64,000 nucleotides of DNA from Bog-473 sp963725895. Lineage in GTDB: Bacteria; Actinomycetota; Acidimicrobiia; Acidimicrobiales; RAAP-2. Positions 1-9,324 of the stretch are shown here, piece by piece. Numbering within the stretch: position 1 is the first letter of the stretch; each line of letters begins with the position of its first letter. The stretch lies in NCBI GenBank assembly GCA_963725895.1, contig CAVSAJ010000001.1, positions 2,418,001 through 2,482,000 of the forward strand. Reading direction: 5' to 3'. The notes beneath the pieces were generated by a model. The model ran no database searches and had not been told where the DNA came from. It worked only from the letters and a program-made list of their open reading frames with translations. The position numbers were made by a program, and so were the translations under genes.

Positions 1-890
1 GCGCGGCCGACTTCGTGGGCAACGAGCTCCCGCTGCTCATGCACCTCGAGAGCCTGGGGCTGGACCTCACCTACTGGACCGACGTCGACCTGCACACGCA
101 GCCCCAGCTCCTCATGAACCACAGGTGCCTCTTCAGCCTGGGGCACGACGAGTACTGGTCCACGCCGATGCGCCAGGGTGCCGCCCAGGCCAGCGCGGCC
201 GGCGTCAACCTGGCCTTCCTGGGGGCCAACGCCTGTTACCGCCAGATCCGCATGGAGCCGAGCGCCAACGGGCCCAACCGCTTGCAGGTCTGCTACAAGG
301 ATGCGGCCGAAGACCCGATCTCCGCGCTGGAGCCGGCGTTGACCACGGTCAACTGGAACCAGGCCCCCGTGAACCAACCTGAGTCGACGCTTATCGGCGC
401 CATGTACCAGTCGGTCGGAGCGAAGGCCTCCATGGTGGTGACAGACGGGTCGTCGTGGTTCTACGACGGGTGCAACCTCAACGACGGCGACTCGTTTCCC
501 GACGTCATCCTCGGCGAGTACGACCGCTACGTGCCCTCGCTACCCGGACCCGTCAACCTCGACGTCCTGGCCCACTCACCGGTCCCCGGACAATCCAACT
601 GGTCCGACGTGACCTACTACACCGCGCCGGGTAACGGCGGAGGTGTGCTCGCCAGCGGCTCGGCGAGCTTCGTCTCCATGCTCTCGACGACCGGTGTCAT
701 CCCGGCCATCGTCATCCCCGGACCATTCCCCGGCATCACCGACGTGGTCCGCCGCGCCATGGAGAACGTCTATGGGCGCTTCGGTCTCGGTCCCGCCACG
801 TCCTATGGCAGCTCGGGGAGCAACTGGTCCGAGGTCTACACCGGCACCGCCGCGACGGCGGGCAGCGCCGCGGGTACCGCGTCGGCCTGA
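1..890 (+). CDS. N,N-dimethylformamidase beta-subunit-like protein, C-terminal part (5' end outside window)
   Basis: The reading frame is already open at the first base, so the protein starts upstream of the window. About 295 residues are visible. The segment SLGHDEYWSTPMR near visible residue 46, followed by a stretch about novel Cys/Tyr residues and a conserved Asp-Gly-Cys-Asn-Leu run, matches the C-terminal domain family named after the large subunit of N,N-dimethylformamidase. In that family the domain is often found in large secreted actinobacterial proteins together with DUF4082 or Ig-like domains. The enzyme activity of this copy is inferred only from the fold family; most members are uncharacterised. 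The C-terminus is rich in Ala, Gly and Ser and ends cleanly at a TGA. Its next neighbour on the same strand is a lipoprotein gene, with no obvious functional link. Confidence 0.7.
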   Translation, partial: AADFVGNELPLLMHLESLGLDLTYWTDVDLHTQPQLLMNHRCLFSLGHDEYWSTPMRQGAAQASAAGVNLAFLGANACYRQIRMEPSANGPNRLQVCYKDAAEDPISALEPALTTVNWNQAPVNQPESTLIGAMYQSVGAKASMVVTDGSSWFYDGCNLNDGDSFPDVILGEYDRYVPSLPGPVNLDVLAHSPVPGQSNWSDVTYYTAPGNGGGVLASGSASFVSMLSTTGVIPAIVIPGPFPGITDVVRRAMENVYGRFGLGPATSYGSSGSNWSEVYTGTAATAGSAAGTASA

Positions 891-1024
891 GCGCCACCGA
901 CTCTGCGCACGTCGCCTGGCGCGGGTACGCCGCCACCGCGCCGACCCGCGCAGTCGCTGGACCTGCGCCGGAACGCGCATGACACCACTTTTGGGTGCAC
1001 TCCCCCTACGATCGGCCCGCAGAA

Positions 1025-2098
1025 ATGGGCAACTCCATCAACTCCCCCTCCCGCGCGCGGCGGCCGTTCGCGTGGGGGGCATTGGCCAGCGCCGGACTCG
1101 CCGGCTTGGTGCTGAGCGCCTGCTCCTCCTCCCCCGCGCACCACGACGCGTTGGTGAAGGACGCACCGACCACCACCACGACTGCGCCGAAGCCGACGTG
1201 CCCGCTGACGGGGTTGCCGGCCCCGGGCGGGACGGTGCCGCAACGCCCGGCGATGGCGGTCAAGATCGACAACTACCCGGCGGGCCGGCCCCAATCCGGT
1301 CTCGACAAGGCTGACATCGTCTTCGAAGAACCCGTCGAGGGAGGCATCACCCGCTACGCCGCCGTGTTCCAGTGCCAGAACGCCTCACTGATCGGGCCGG
1401 CTCGGTCGGCCCGGAACATCGACATCGGGATCCTCGGCCAGCTCGGCAACCCGCTGCTGGCCCACGTGGGAGGCATCGACCCCGTCCTCGCCAACATCGA
1501 CGCATCGCCGATCGTCAACGTCGACCTGGGCGACTCGAACTCGCTGATGATCCATCCCCCCGGCAAGGTGCCGCCCGACGCGGACTACACCTCGAGCGCC
1601 ATCGTCTACGGGACGCACCCCACGATGACCACCCCGCCTCAGCCGCTGTTCTCCTACTCGACCGCGCTACCGGGCGGCGGGTCCCCGGTCTCGACGGTGA
1701 ACATCGACTTCTCGGGGACCTCGAACGTGACCTGGAAGTGGAACGCGACGACCAACACGTTCCAGCGCTACTACAACGGGACCACACCCGACATGCTGGC
1801 CGATGGCGCCCAGAACCAGACGCCCAACGTCGTCGTGCAGTACGTGCAGATCAGCTACGGACCCTGGCTCGAGAACGACGAAGGCGGGCTCGAGGTCCAG
1901 GCGGACCTCTACCCCAACGCCAGCGGGACCGCGGAGATCTTCCGCAACGGCATGGCCTTCCCCGCCACCTGGCACCGCTCCGCACTCGGCGACCCCACGC
2001 AGTTCGTCAACGCGTTCGGCGTGCCGATCCCGCTCGAGCCCGGCACGACGTGGGTCGAGCTGGTGCCCAACACGATCCTCGCGACGACGACGCCGTAG
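1025..2098 (+). CDS. DUF3048 (YerB-like) lipoprotein
   Basis: Predicted 357-residue exported lipoprotein. I start it at the ATG at 1025 rather than the GTG at 995, because the ATG gives a compact n-region (Arg-Ala-Arg-Arg), a hydrophobic core and the lipobox LSAC at about residue 34-37. A Thr-rich linker follows, then the DUF3048 pattern: PMAVKIDN-like text (here PAMAVKIDNYP), the DIVFEEPVEGGITRYAAVFQ block, and GPARSARNIDI. Such proteins (YerB in Bacillus) are extracytoplasmic; their molecular role is unknown. No operon partner is evident. The family assignment is firm and the function is open. Confidence 0.85.
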   Translation: MGNSINSPSRARRPFAWGALASAGLAGLVLSACSSSPAHHDALVKDAPTTTTTAPKPTCPLTGLPAPGGTVPQRPAMAVKIDNYPAGRPQSGLDKADIVFEEPVEGGITRYAAVFQCQNASLIGPARSARNIDIGILGQLGNPLLAHVGGIDPVLANIDASPIVNVDLGDSNSLMIHPPGKVPPDADYTSSAIVYGTHPTMTTPPQPLFSYSTALPGGGSPVSTVNIDFSGTSNVTWKWNATTNTFQRYYNGTTPDMLADGAQNQTPNVVVQYVQISYGPWLENDEGGLEVQADLYPNASGTAEIFRNGMAFPATWHRSALGDPTQFVNAFGVPIPLEPGTTWVELVPNTILATTTP

Positions 2099-2159
2099 CG
2101 GCGTCGCCCTCTGGGCGGCGTATCACCCCTCGTGACCACACCCGCCGATCCGGACGCGC

Positions 2160-3074
2160 TCAGCCCGGCTTGCGCGCCACCAGCGCCAGCAACAGGCAGT
2201 CCTCCGCCGCCGCGAAGACCCCGGGGTGCGCGCTGGCCTCTGCCTCGTCGAACACTCCCGCCGCTCTCCCGCGCTGCATCAGGTTGAGGCCCTTGCATTC
2301 ACGGACGTCGAAGCCGGCGCGTTCGAGCATCGTCGCCAGCTGCCGCGCGCTGTACTCAATCTTGTGGTCGTGGTTCATGGGCTCGTCCGAGCGCAACCGC
2401 CACACGGGCCCGTTGGGCGTATCGAGGCAGAACCAGCCGCCGGGCGCCAGGACGCGGAACGTCTCGCGCGCCACCTGTTCGCCTTGGGCCTCCGTGACGT
2501 GCTCAATCGACTGACCGCTGTAGACAAGGTCGAAGGATCCGTCCTCGTAGCGGCCGAGGTCGACCATGGAGTGGAAGGCGAACTCCACCGGTCCGAGCTC
2601 CGAGACCACCGGCTCCCCCGTCGAACCGCCCTGGTAGATCTCGTCGCGCTCGTCGACGGGGAGGTCGACCACCACGAGACGCTCGAAGGGGTAGGGATAG
2701 CCGAGGTGCACCAGCGCGCCGTCGGGCAGGCCCTGATGGGTGCCGCCGAGATCGAGGATGCGAGCGGCGCGGGGTAGCCCGGAGACGAACTCGCTGCGGC
2801 TGACGTGCATGGAGAGCAACACGTTGCCGATGGGCACCCGGCGCCGGAACTCCTCGGAGTGGGCCAGTGCCTCGGCCACGCCGCGGCGGGAGAGCGCGCC
2901 CGAGGCGAGCTTCTCGGTGTACTCCGCGCCGCCGACCGCGTCGGGCTCGCGGTCGAGGATGACGTTGAAGGCCATGCGCACCGACTGCTTGGGCGGCAAG
3001 AAGCGGAACGGCACCGTGGGAACGGCGCGGTCGAAGGCGCGGTAGACCCGTCGCTTCCATTCGCTCACCGGCAC
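2160..3074 (-). CDS. SAM-dependent methyltransferase with N-terminal DUF4214-like region
   Basis: About 304 residues if started at the GTG at 3074 (a second GTG lies at 3068). The frame stays open further upstream, but that extension is Pro/Arg/Ser-rich and looks like non-coding GC-rich DNA. Residues about 35-75 (AFNVILDREPDAVGGAEY) resemble the DUF4214 repeat seen in glycosylation-linked proteins. The rest is a class I methyltransferase: the glycine motif is ILDLGGTHQG, the motif II region is GSFDLVYSGQSIEHV, and then LAPGGWFCLDTPNG. The substrate is unknown; DUF4214 association suggests a sugar or glycan-linked substrate (inference). It lies 170 bp downstream of recA on the same strand, without sign of coupling. 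Confidence 0.75.
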   Translation of the reverse strand: MPVSEWKRRVYRAFDRAVPTVPFRFLPPKQSVRMAFNVILDREPDAVGGAEYTEKLASGALSRRGVAEALAHSEEFRRRVPIGNVLLSMHVSRSEFVSGLPRAARILDLGGTHQGLPDGALVHLGYPYPFERLVVVDLPVDERDEIYQGGSTGEPVVSELGPVEFAFHSMVDLGRYEDGSFDLVYSGQSIEHVTEAQGEQVARETFRVLAPGGWFCLDTPNGPVWRLRSDEPMNHDHKIEYSARQLATMLERAGFDVRECKGLNLMQRGRAAGVFDEAEASAHPGVFAAAEDCLLLALVARKPG

Positions 3075-3243
3075 GGCCCCATTGTGGCTGCTGGCGTCGG
3101 TGCCGCACGATCCCGGACGCGAAGCGCTCCGGGCCTTCGCCCGCGGGAGAGGCGGGAGGCGGCCCGGAGGCTTCGGCCCTGTGAGAGGCGGGGTCGTGCT
3201 CTGGGGTGTTCGCTCGGTGTTGCGGTGTGAAAGCCCGGTGCTG

Positions 3244-4302
<1,059 letters not shown>

Positions 4303-4460
4303 CCCTCTTCTCCTCTGTTGCCTCTACGTGTCTCTGTCTCGTGTGATCGCTGCTCGTTGTCCTGCTCGGTAGCCGCCCTGCTCGATCGGCGTCTCGCCGT
4401 GACCCTACGGAGAGGGTGTGACGCGTCCCGGTCGGGCACCTGCCTGTCCGGCCACCTTAA

Positions 4461-4474
4461 CGAACATGTGTTCG
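4461..4474 (-). promoter_or_regulatory. LexA/SOS box upstream of recA
   Basis: CGAACATGTGTTCG has perfect CGAAC/GTTCG arms around four central bases, which is the Gram-positive (Cheo-type) LexA site. It lies about 159 bp upstream of the recA start, a typical place for SOS control of recA. The flanking base pairs do not extend the palindrome. Confidence 0.8.
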
Positions 4475-4740
4475 TACGTCGCGGATCCCCCACGAGACCC
4501 TCGGGCACGAGAGCCCCTCACGAGCCCCGAGGAGAACGGTCGCCCCCGGGACGCGGTGGACAGCGCGACATGCGACGCGCCCGGCGCCGATGGACGCCAC
4601 CGGACGCCTGCGGACGCTGGGAACTCCTTCGGACCGACGCCGACGGACGCCACGTGGCGCGGACGGACGCGACCCGGTGGCCAACCCGGGTCGTGGGAAG
4701 CTGACGGGTCGCCGGGTGGGAACGGTGGAGAAAGGACACG

Positions 4741-5520
4741 GTGTTTCACGGACGAAAGCTGGTTGCCGCCGTCGTGCTGGCCGGGCCCCTGGTGGTCGGG
4801 ACCATTGTGGTCGGGACCATTGCCGCCGTGGCCGCTGCCGTGGCGGCACCGGCCGGACCGGCCCAGGCCGCGGCGAGGGCCTCGAGTTCGGGATCGCCGG
4901 ACGCCACCACGCTGTACGGCGAGGCGATCGCCACCACCCGTTCGTGGTCAGTCCACTACGCCTCGGACTCGTCGCAGTCCAAGAAGACGCTGCTCGAGAG
5001 CGGAGACGCCGGGCCGGCGTCAGGGAGCCAGACGGTGACGATGGGCACGGGATCGATCACCATCGTCCTCATCGGCGGCATCACCTACGTGAAGGGCAAC
5101 GTCGGTGGCCTCGAGACGCTCGTGGGCCTGGGCTCGTCGCAGGCGGGTGAAGCCGCCAATCGGTGGATCGAGTTCTCCACCGACAACGGAGCGTTCGCTC
5201 AGGTGGTTGCGGGCGTCCGCTCGAGCGACATCGCCCATGAGCTGGCGCTGAAGGGCCCGCTCTCACTGGTGCGCCCGCGCTCCATCAACGGAACGGCGGT
5301 CGACGCGATCGAGGGGACCCAGACGTTCGGGCACACGACCGACCACGTTGTCCTCTATGTGCGCGCGCACGGCTCGCACGTGCCGGTCGAGGAGGACTCG
5401 GTCAACGCGAAAGGTGAGCACACGTCGGCCGAGCACATCGTCTATTCCAAGTGGGGTGAGCGGGTGCGCCCCCGAGCACCGCAGGCCGCCGTCTCGATCG
5501 GACCGATCAGTTCCGTCTGA
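4741..5520 (+). CDS. Secreted protein, paralogue of the next gene
   Basis: 259-residue exported protein of unknown function. The GTG start at 4741 is chosen because GAGAAAGGA sits about eight bases upstream. Residues 1-44 form a signal peptide (basic start, long hydrophobic run, AQAAA cleavage region) without a lipobox Cys. The mature part has no recognised catalytic motif. It shares with the next gene the same length class, a central Gly/Ser region with ITYVKGN-type strands, the RWIEFST segment and a conserved IVYSKWGE motif near the C-terminus, so the two are tandem paralogues. The strand-rich pattern and SKWGE end are reminiscent of LppX/LprG-like cell-envelope proteins, but this is only a fold-level guess. 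Confidence 0.75.
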   Translation: MFHGRKLVAAVVLAGPLVVGTIVVGTIAAVAAAVAAPAGPAQAAARASSSGSPDATTLYGEAIATTRSWSVHYASDSSQSKKTLLESGDAGPASGSQTVTMGTGSITIVLIGGITYVKGNVGGLETLVGLGSSQAGEAANRWIEFSTDNGAFAQVVAGVRSSDIAHELALKGPLSLVRPRSINGTAVDAIEGTQTFGHTTDHVVLYVRAHGSHVPVEEDSVNAKGEHTSAEHIVYSKWGERVRPRAPQAAVSIGPISSV

Positions 5521-5677
5521 CCCGCTTGGCCCCAGCGCCGCTCAGGCCGGACTCAGGGGAAGGACGCCCGAACCCTGCGACGGCGCCGACCGTGCGACAA
5601 TAAGGACGTTCCTCGCCGGGCTCGAGTGATTGCAGACGCGCAACCGGGCCGGCCCACCAGGAGAGTGACTGACGGAC

Positions 5678-6481
5678 ATGCGCCTACCAACTATCCGGAT
5701 CGCCGCGGCCGCGGCTGTCGTCGCCGGCTCAGGTCTGGGCGCACTGGGCGCGCTCACGGCGGGACCGTCGCCGGCCGCCGACGCGGCGTCGAGCGGCCAG
5801 AGCGCACAGGCGGAGTACAACGCGGCCCTCAAGGCCGTCGGGACCAAAGGCGTGCACTTCGACTCGACGGCCCTCCAGGGCGGCGTCGGCCTCACGGTGG
5901 TCGGGGACACGGGCACGACCTCAGGTGGACAGACCCTGACGGTGAAGAACGGAAAGACCACCGAGCACATGGCGGCGGTCGTGGTCGGGTCCACTGGATA
6001 CGTCGACGCAAACGCAGCAGCCCTGCACAACGTCATCGGGCTCTCCAGTAGCCAGTCGTCGAAATACGCGGGCAAGTGGCTCTCGTTTCCGACGTCCAAC
6101 AGTTCATTGAGCGAGTTGGTGGGCGGGCTCCTCGATTCGCAGGTGGCCACCGAGCTGCACATGAGCGGTCCCTACACCTTCGGCGCGGCTACGACCGTGC
6201 ATGGCCAGCACGTGCTCGTCGTGCGCGGCCACGTGAGCAGCCAGAGCGGCAGCGCGGTCCCCGTCTCGCTCTACGTGCCCTCCACCGGGTCCCCGCTTCC
6301 CATTGAGGAGGTCACGAACCCCGGCACGTCAGGCGGGAGCTCGTCCATTCACGGCACGGTGACGTTTAGCAAATGGGGCGAGTCGATCAGCCAGAAGGCG
6401 CCGGCCCACTCGGAGTCGCTCTTGAAGATCGTGCCGCCCACCTCGGGCGCCACGACGACCACCGCGCCCGCCTCGGGCTGA
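5678..6481 (+). CDS. Secreted protein, paralogue of the preceding gene
   Basis: 267 residues. The ATG at 5678 follows an AGGAGAG ribosome site (5659-5665). Signal peptide at residues 1-32 ending near ADAAS. The mature protein is low in Cys and rich in Gly, Ser and Thr, with the segments GYVDANAAALHN, KWLSFPTSN and VTFSKWGESI corresponding to GGITYVKGN, RWIEFSTDN and IVYSKWGERV of its upstream neighbour. The C-terminus is a Thr/Ala-rich tail. The gene is separated from its paralogue by about 160 bp and from the macro-domain gene by only four bases. Function unknown; exported location is well supported. Confidence 0.75.
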   Translation: MRLPTIRIAAAAAVVAGSGLGALGALTAGPSPAADAASSGQSAQAEYNAALKAVGTKGVHFDSTALQGGVGLTVVGDTGTTSGGQTLTVKNGKTTEHMAAVVVGSTGYVDANAAALHNVIGLSSSQSSKYAGKWLSFPTSNSSLSELVGGLLDSQVATELHMSGPYTFGAATTVHGQHVLVVRGHVSSQSGSAVPVSLYVPSTGSPLPIEEVTNPGTSGGSSSIHGTVTFSKWGESISQKAPAHSESLLKIVPPTSGATTTTAPASG

Positions 6482-6485
6482 GCCC

Positions 6486-6986
6486 GTGCCGCCCCGGCTC
6501 GAAGCGGTGCGCGGCGACATCACGGTTGAGCGCGTGGACGCCGTCGTCAACGCGGCCAACGCCGGGCTGCGCGGCGGCGGTGGCGTCGACGATGCCATCC
6601 ACCGGGCGGCAGGTGCGGCGCGGCTGCACGAGGCCTGTCGCGCCATCGGCGGCTGTCCGTCCGGGCGTGCGGTGGTGACCGACGGGTTCGACCTCCCGGC
6701 CCGCTTCATCATCCACACCGTCGGACCCGTGTGGCGCGGCGGGAGGGACGGCGAGCCCGACACGCTGGCCTCGTGCTACCGAACCGTGCTGGCGGTGGCC
6801 GACGAGGTGGGCGCGCGTTCGGTCGCCTTCCCCGCCATCTCGACCGGTATCTACGGCTATCCCTCCGGTGAGGCCGCCGCGATCGCCGTGACAACCGTCG
6901 GCGCGGCGGACACCCAGGTGTCCCTGGTCCGATTCGTCGCCTTCGACGAGGCGACGCACGCGCACTACGTGCAGCTCCTGACCTGA
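6486..6986 (+). CDS. Macro-domain protein (ADP-ribose/O-acetyl-ADP-ribose binding or hydrolysis)
   Basis: 166 residues, one complete macro domain. Diagnostic text is VRGDITVERVDAVVNAANAG at the N-terminus, the glycine loop GGGGVDDAIHRAAG, the ARFIIHTVGPVW strand, and the phosphate loop FPAISTGIYGYP. This arrangement is that of the YmdB-like O-acetyl-ADP-ribose deacetylase / ADP-ribosyl hydrolase class, acting in the cytosol. The GTG start at 6486 is four bases after the stop of the upstream secreted-protein gene, so it is probably co-transcribed, although I see no functional link. The exact substrate cannot be read from sequence. Confidence 0.9.
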   Translation: MPPRLEAVRGDITVERVDAVVNAANAGLRGGGGVDDAIHRAAGAARLHEACRAIGGCPSGRAVVTDGFDLPARFIIHTVGPVWRGGRDGEPDTLASCYRTVLAVADEVGARSVAFPAISTGIYGYPSGEAAAIAVTTVGAADTQVSLVRFVAFDEATHAHYVQLLT

Positions 6987-7071
6987 CCACGGGCGCGGAG
7001 CGTCTCGCACGCGCGACGCCCGCCCGCGCAACGCGACGCCGGGCGCAGCGAAACCAGCGGGATCAGCGGGA

Positions 7072-9324
7072 TCAGTGAGACGTCAGCTTGTAGATGGTGA
7101 CGCCGCCCACCGTCTCGGCGGTGAAGTGCGACTCCACCCACGAGGTGATCTGCGACGCGTCGTCGGCCGAGCCACTCCCCCCGGCGAAGCCGCCTGGCCC
7201 GCCGAAGCCGCCTCCGCCGCCACCACCACTGGCGATGAAGTAGTGGATCTTGCCCGCGGCGACGTAGTTCTCGAACTGCGCCAGCGTGGGCGCCGGGTCG
7301 GTCCCGTTGAACCCGCCGATCGACATGATCGGCTCGCCGCTGGCCAGCTGATAGCCAGCCGCGTTGTTGGAGTTGACGGTCGCGGCGGCCCACGTGTACC
7401 GGCTGGCGTCCGCCTGCAACAGCTTGGTCAACGCGGGGTTGGACTGGCTGGCGTTGAGGAATCCGCCACCGCCTGCTCCTCCGCCTTGGCCCCTTTGCAA
7501 GCCGCCACCGAGGCCGGGGAACGTCGCGCTCGGTTTGCCGCTGCCGGTTCCGCCGCCAGGGAAGCCGCCGCCAGGGAACCCGCCGCCGGGGAATGCGCCT
7601 TGGCCACTCGCTCCGCTCGGGAACCCGCCCGGCCCGCCCGGGAACCCGCCGCCGAGAGCACGACGGAACCCGCCGCCTCCGGGGAAGCGGCCCGCGAACC
7701 CGCCGGGGAAGGTTCCGCCCGGGCCTCCCTGGCCGCCCGCCGGCGTCGGGGTCACCGACGGGATCGCCCCGTCATGCGGCGTGGCCGCGGTCGCCACGGT
7801 GGAGAACAACGGAGCGGCGAGCGCGGCGCCGAGGCCGAGAACGGCCACGAGCCCGACCGCCAGCTTCGGGACGGTGCGCAACAGCGGCAGCGCCACGATT
7901 GCTGCGACGCCGAGCACACCCACGACCAGAACGAACGGGCGCAGGGCGGGGAACCAGTCCGAGGTCCGGCCGAGCAGCACGTAACTCCAGATCACCGTCG
8001 CACCGAGCCCGGCGGCCAGGCCGATTCGTCCGACCCAGGTGGCGCGGCGTTCCCATAGGCCCATGGTGGCAATGCCCACGAGCGCGCCCAGCGGCGGCGC
8101 CAGGGCGACCGTGTAGTAGGGGTGGATAATGCCCTGCGCCATGCTGATGGTCAGGCCGATGCACACGAGCGAACCACCCCAGAGCAACAACGCGGCTCGT
8201 TCGCGGTCGGTGCGACGGGTACGCAGGGTGACCAACAAGAGCACCGCACCCATCACCAACGCGCCCGGCAGCAGCCACGACATCATGTTCCCGAACGAGT
8301 CGTTGAACAGACGCGTCCACCCGGTCGGGCCCCACATGCCCGCGCCACCGACGCCACCGCCCACACTCCCGGACTCGTTGCCGGTCAGGCGGCCGAAGCC
8401 GTTGTAGTCGAAGATCAAGTTCAAGATGCTGTTGTTCTGCGAGCCGCCGACGTAGGGGCGGTCGGCCGCGGGGGTCAAGGCGACGGCCGCGACCCACCAG
8501 CCGGCCGCAACCACCACGGACACGCCCATGAGCACGACCTGCCATACCCGGCGCCACCATCCGGTCGGTGCGGCCAGCAGGTAGACCACCGCAATCACCG
8601 GGAGGATGAGGAAGGCCTGCATCATCTTGGTGATGAAGCCGAAGCCGATGAGTGCGCCCGCGAGCACGAGCCACTTGGTCTGCGCCTTCTCGAGACCGCG
8701 CATCGTGGCGTAGGTCGCGCCGGTGAGCAGCAGTGCCAGCATCGCGTCGGGGTTGTTGTAGCGGAACATCATCGCGGCCACTGGCGTGAGCGCGACGACG
8801 GCGCCCGCGAGGATCGCGGCCTGTGCGCTGAACCACCGCCGGACCGAGAGATAGACGAGGCCGACGGTGGCCACCCCCTCGAGCGCCTGTGGCACCAGGA
8901 TGCTCCACGAATTGACCCCGAAGATGCGGGCCGAGATCTCCATCGGCCACAAGAAGGCCGGCGGCTTGTCGACGGTGATGAAGTTGGACGCGTCGGACGA
9001 GCCGAAGAAGAAGGCTTTCCAGCTCTTCGAGCCCGCCTGGACGGCCGCCGAGTAGAACGAGTTGGCCCAGCCGTTGGCGCTCAGGTCCCACAGATACAAG
9101 ACGGCGGTGCCGACGAGGAGCAGCAACAGCGCCGGGCGTACCCAGGGCGCGTCGCTCTCCTTCCCCCGCACGAAGCGGGCAAAGCGCCCGCGGCGCGGAC
9201 CCGGCGGCCAGGTCGGTGCGCCCGGCGCCGCCGGCCCGCCGCCCTCAGTCGGGTCGGCCTCGAGCTCCACTGGGCGATCGAGCACGCCGACGGAAGCGTC
9301 GGGGGCGGGTGTCAGGTCCGTCAT
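7072..9324 (-). CDS. ArnT/PMT-type membrane glycosyltransferase with Gly-rich extracytoplasmic region
   Basis: 750 residues from the ATG at 9324, which has a strong GGAGGAGT site and overlaps the stop of the upstream glycosyltransferase (ATGA). The N-terminal two thirds carry about a dozen membrane segments and the family motif ITVDKPPAFLWP, typical of GT39/GT83-like enzymes that move a sugar from a polyprenyl phosphate donor to an acceptor outside the membrane. Conserved RYNNPDAMLALL and HPYYTVALAPP follow. Residues about 530-640 are a low-complexity Gly/Phe/Pro stretch of (F)PGG repeats, then a soluble domain ending in SWVESHFTAE. The coupled GT2 upstream probably makes the polyprenyl-phosphate sugar it uses (inference). 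The acceptor is unknown. Confidence 0.85.
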   Translation of the reverse strand: MTDLTPAPDASVGVLDRPVELEADPTEGGGPAAPGAPTWPPGPRRGRFARFVRGKESDAPWVRPALLLLLVGTAVLYLWDLSANGWANSFYSAAVQAGSKSWKAFFFGSSDASNFITVDKPPAFLWPMEISARIFGVNSWSILVPQALEGVATVGLVYLSVRRWFSAQAAILAGAVVALTPVAAMMFRYNNPDAMLALLLTGATYATMRGLEKAQTKWLVLAGALIGFGFITKMMQAFLILPVIAVVYLLAAPTGWWRRVWQVVLMGVSVVVAAGWWVAAVALTPAADRPYVGGSQNNSILNLIFDYNGFGRLTGNESGSVGGGVGGAGMWGPTGWTRLFNDSFGNMMSWLLPGALVMGAVLLLVTLRTRRTDRERAALLLWGGSLVCIGLTISMAQGIIHPYYTVALAPPLGALVGIATMGLWERRATWVGRIGLAAGLGATVIWSYVLLGRTSDWFPALRPFVLVVGVLGVAAIVALPLLRTVPKLAVGLVAVLGLGAALAAPLFSTVATAATPHDGAIPSVTPTPAGGQGGPGGTFPGGFAGRFPGGGGFRRALGGGFPGGPGGFPSGASGQGAFPGGGFPGGGFPGGGTGSGKPSATFPGLGGGLQRGQGGGAGGGGFLNASQSNPALTKLLQADASRYTWAAATVNSNNAAGYQLASGEPIMSIGGFNGTDPAPTLAQFENYVAAGKIHYFIASGGGGGGGFGGPGGFAGGSGSADDASQITSWVESHFTAETVGGVTIYKLTSH

